A stretch of 64,000 nucleotides of DNA, taken from positions 248,001 to 312,000 of the forward strand of contig BSYQ01000004.1 in the NCBI GenBank assembly GCA_030272585.1. Direction: 5' to 3'. Within the stretch, counting starts at the first letter, position 1, and the number at the start of each line of letters is the position of its first letter. Origin of the DNA: Bryopsis sp. KO-2023 (taxonomy: Eukaryota > Chlorophyta > Ulvophyceae > Bryopsidales > Bryopsidaceae). Both the position numbers and the translations under genes were made by a program. Under the pieces are notes generated by a model, which did no database searches, was not told the origin of the DNA, and saw nothing but the letters and a program-made list of their open reading frames with translations. Positions 63,042-64,000 of this stretch are shown here, one piece after another.

Positions 63042-63958
63042 AATTAACCGGTCTGTCTCATCGCTTTGACAGAGAGAGGGAAATCGAATGTAACAGTTTT
63101 TCGTTTTTTTTTTTTTTTTTTTTCGAACTCCCAGCGAACGAACTCCCAGCGAACGAACTCTCAACGAACCACAAGCTGTAAGTTACATTCGATTTCCCTT
63201 TTTAGATTAGGTAACCCCTTTTTCGTTTTTTTTTTTTTTTTTTCGAACTCCCAGCGAACCAGACTTCGGGAAGGGCGCCGCGCGCAGCGCGCAGCACCCT
63301 CGCCCATCACACTTTCTAACTCCACAGGTCGCTGCGCGCTGCGCAGCTCGCTCACCCATCACACTTCGCCCCCAACGACCTCGCCCATCACTTTTAAAGG
63401 AGCGAGCTGCGCAGCGCCCTCACCATCACACTTTTTAAGTCGTCGCTGCAGTGCGCGCAGCTCCCTCACCCTTCCAGTTTCGAAGCTCCTTGTCCCATCA
63501 GTTTACTGAAGTGATCGCAGCGCTGCGCGCACCTCCCTCACCCATCACTTTTTTTAATTTGACAGGTCGCTGCGCTGCCCCCAGCGACCTCGCCCATCAC
63601 CTTCTTAAAGGAGCGAGCTGCGCAGCGACCTATCACCCACCCATCACTTTTTTTAAGGGGTCGCTGCGCTGCGCGCAGCTCCCTCCCCATCACTTTTCTT
63701 AAATTGATAGGTCGCTGCGCTGCCCCCAGCGACCTCGCCCATCACCTTTTAAAAAGAGCGAGCTGCGCAGCGCGCAGCGACCTCGCCCTTTCCTTTTCGA
63801 TGGTGCCGCGCCGCGCTTCGCGCAGCGCCTCCCCCCCTCGTTCTCCGCCAGTTCGCTGCGCTTCGCGCAGCGCCCTGGAAACCACCCAAGTCGCGCGAGT
63901 CGGACCTGCGCCCCGCGCAGTTTCGCTGCAGCTGCGCGCCGGTCCGCCATGCGAGCGG
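63042..63958 (-). mobile_element. Array unit 15, non-autonomous, broken (same type h as unit 12)
   Basis: Matches unit 12 up to GCCATGCGAGCGG at about 63958, then switches to unrelated sequence for the last 42 bases. The conserved right-end block and right arm are therefore missing in this window. It is either a truncated unit at the array edge, an insertion, or an assembly join. Confidence 0.7.
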
Positions 63959-64000
63959 TGATACGAACGTCCGTCGTATGACACGCGGTTCGGCCCACTC
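63959..64000. other. Sequence after the break in unit 15
   Basis: 42 bases unlike any other unit, containing a small inverted repeat TACGA...TCGTA. Too short to classify. Confidence 0.4.

Larger units (their letters stand above)
22223..64000 (-). mobile_element. Head-to-tail array of 15 Helitron2/Helentron-like units
   Basis: Fifteen units abut at the junctions 23566, 24614, 25598, 26627, 35988, 36848, 37832, 47193, 48318, 49585, 58946, 60005, 61699 and 63042, each recognisable by AATTAACCGGT. All point the same way: the RepHel gene reads on the minus strand, so each unit's 5' end is on its right. Every unit begins on the left with a short stem-loop (CTGTC, ten-base loop, GACAG) and an inverted-repeat arm GGGAAATCGAATGTAA, and ends on the right with the opposite arm TTACATTCGATTTCCC. 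The 3' arm lies about 40 bp inside, the 5' arm at the very end. Asymmetric terminal inverted repeats with a 3' hairpin are the published signature of Helitron2/Helentron elements. No other DNA separates the units. Confidence 0.85.

Overview
The window is nuclear eukaryotic DNA. Its single-copy genes are split by short GT-AG introns, there are no operons, and the codon phases join cleanly across every splice I propose. The methylthioadenosine nucleosidase and the cationic amino acid transporter look plant-like, so I favour a photosynthetic eukaryote of the green lineage (an alga or early streptophyte). That placement is inferred from protein style alone.

The left third (1-22.2 kb) is ordinary gene space. 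It holds: the 5' part of an unidentified coiled-coil gene running off the left edge; two divergent, five-exon secreted serpins with identical intron phases (minus 3819-1784 and plus 4285-6550); a six-exon CAT-type amino acid transporter (minus 10915-8129); a 0.7-kb fold-back element (11786-12481) immediately upstream of a three-exon DUF1445/D-glutamate cyclase-like gene (plus 12538-13685); a five-exon MTA/SAH nucleosidase (minus 16207-14489) whose last exon and 3' flank have a decayed duplicate in front of the transporter; and a ten-exon, 717-residue coiled-coil protein (minus 21413-16914).

The right two thirds (22,223 to the end) is one uninterrupted head-to-tail array of 15 rolling-circle transposon units of Helitron2/Helentron type, all in one orientation and butted end to end at an AATTAACCGGT junction. 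Three units (26627-35987, 37832-47192, 49585-58945) are 9,361-bp autonomous copies. Each encodes a 1,806-residue protein with an OTU protease-like domain, a zinc finger, a HUH/two-tyrosine Rep nuclease and a PIF1 helicase. The other twelve are 0.85-1.7 kb non-coding units sharing only the ends: an asymmetric inverted repeat at each end, a small terminal stem-loop on the 3' side (RepHel orientation), and a GC-rich stem-loop minisatellite on the 5' side.

The most interesting signal is in the ends. The left and right terminal sequences of a unit covary with each other and not with their neighbours, the terminal stem-loop shows compensatory changes, and identical units recur between different neighbours. 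The units therefore behave as individual replicons that repeatedly landed on each other's ends or were shuffled between shared ends. The three autonomous copies have no length difference and only one substitution that I noticed, so the amplification is recent, or homogenised, or in part an assembly effect.
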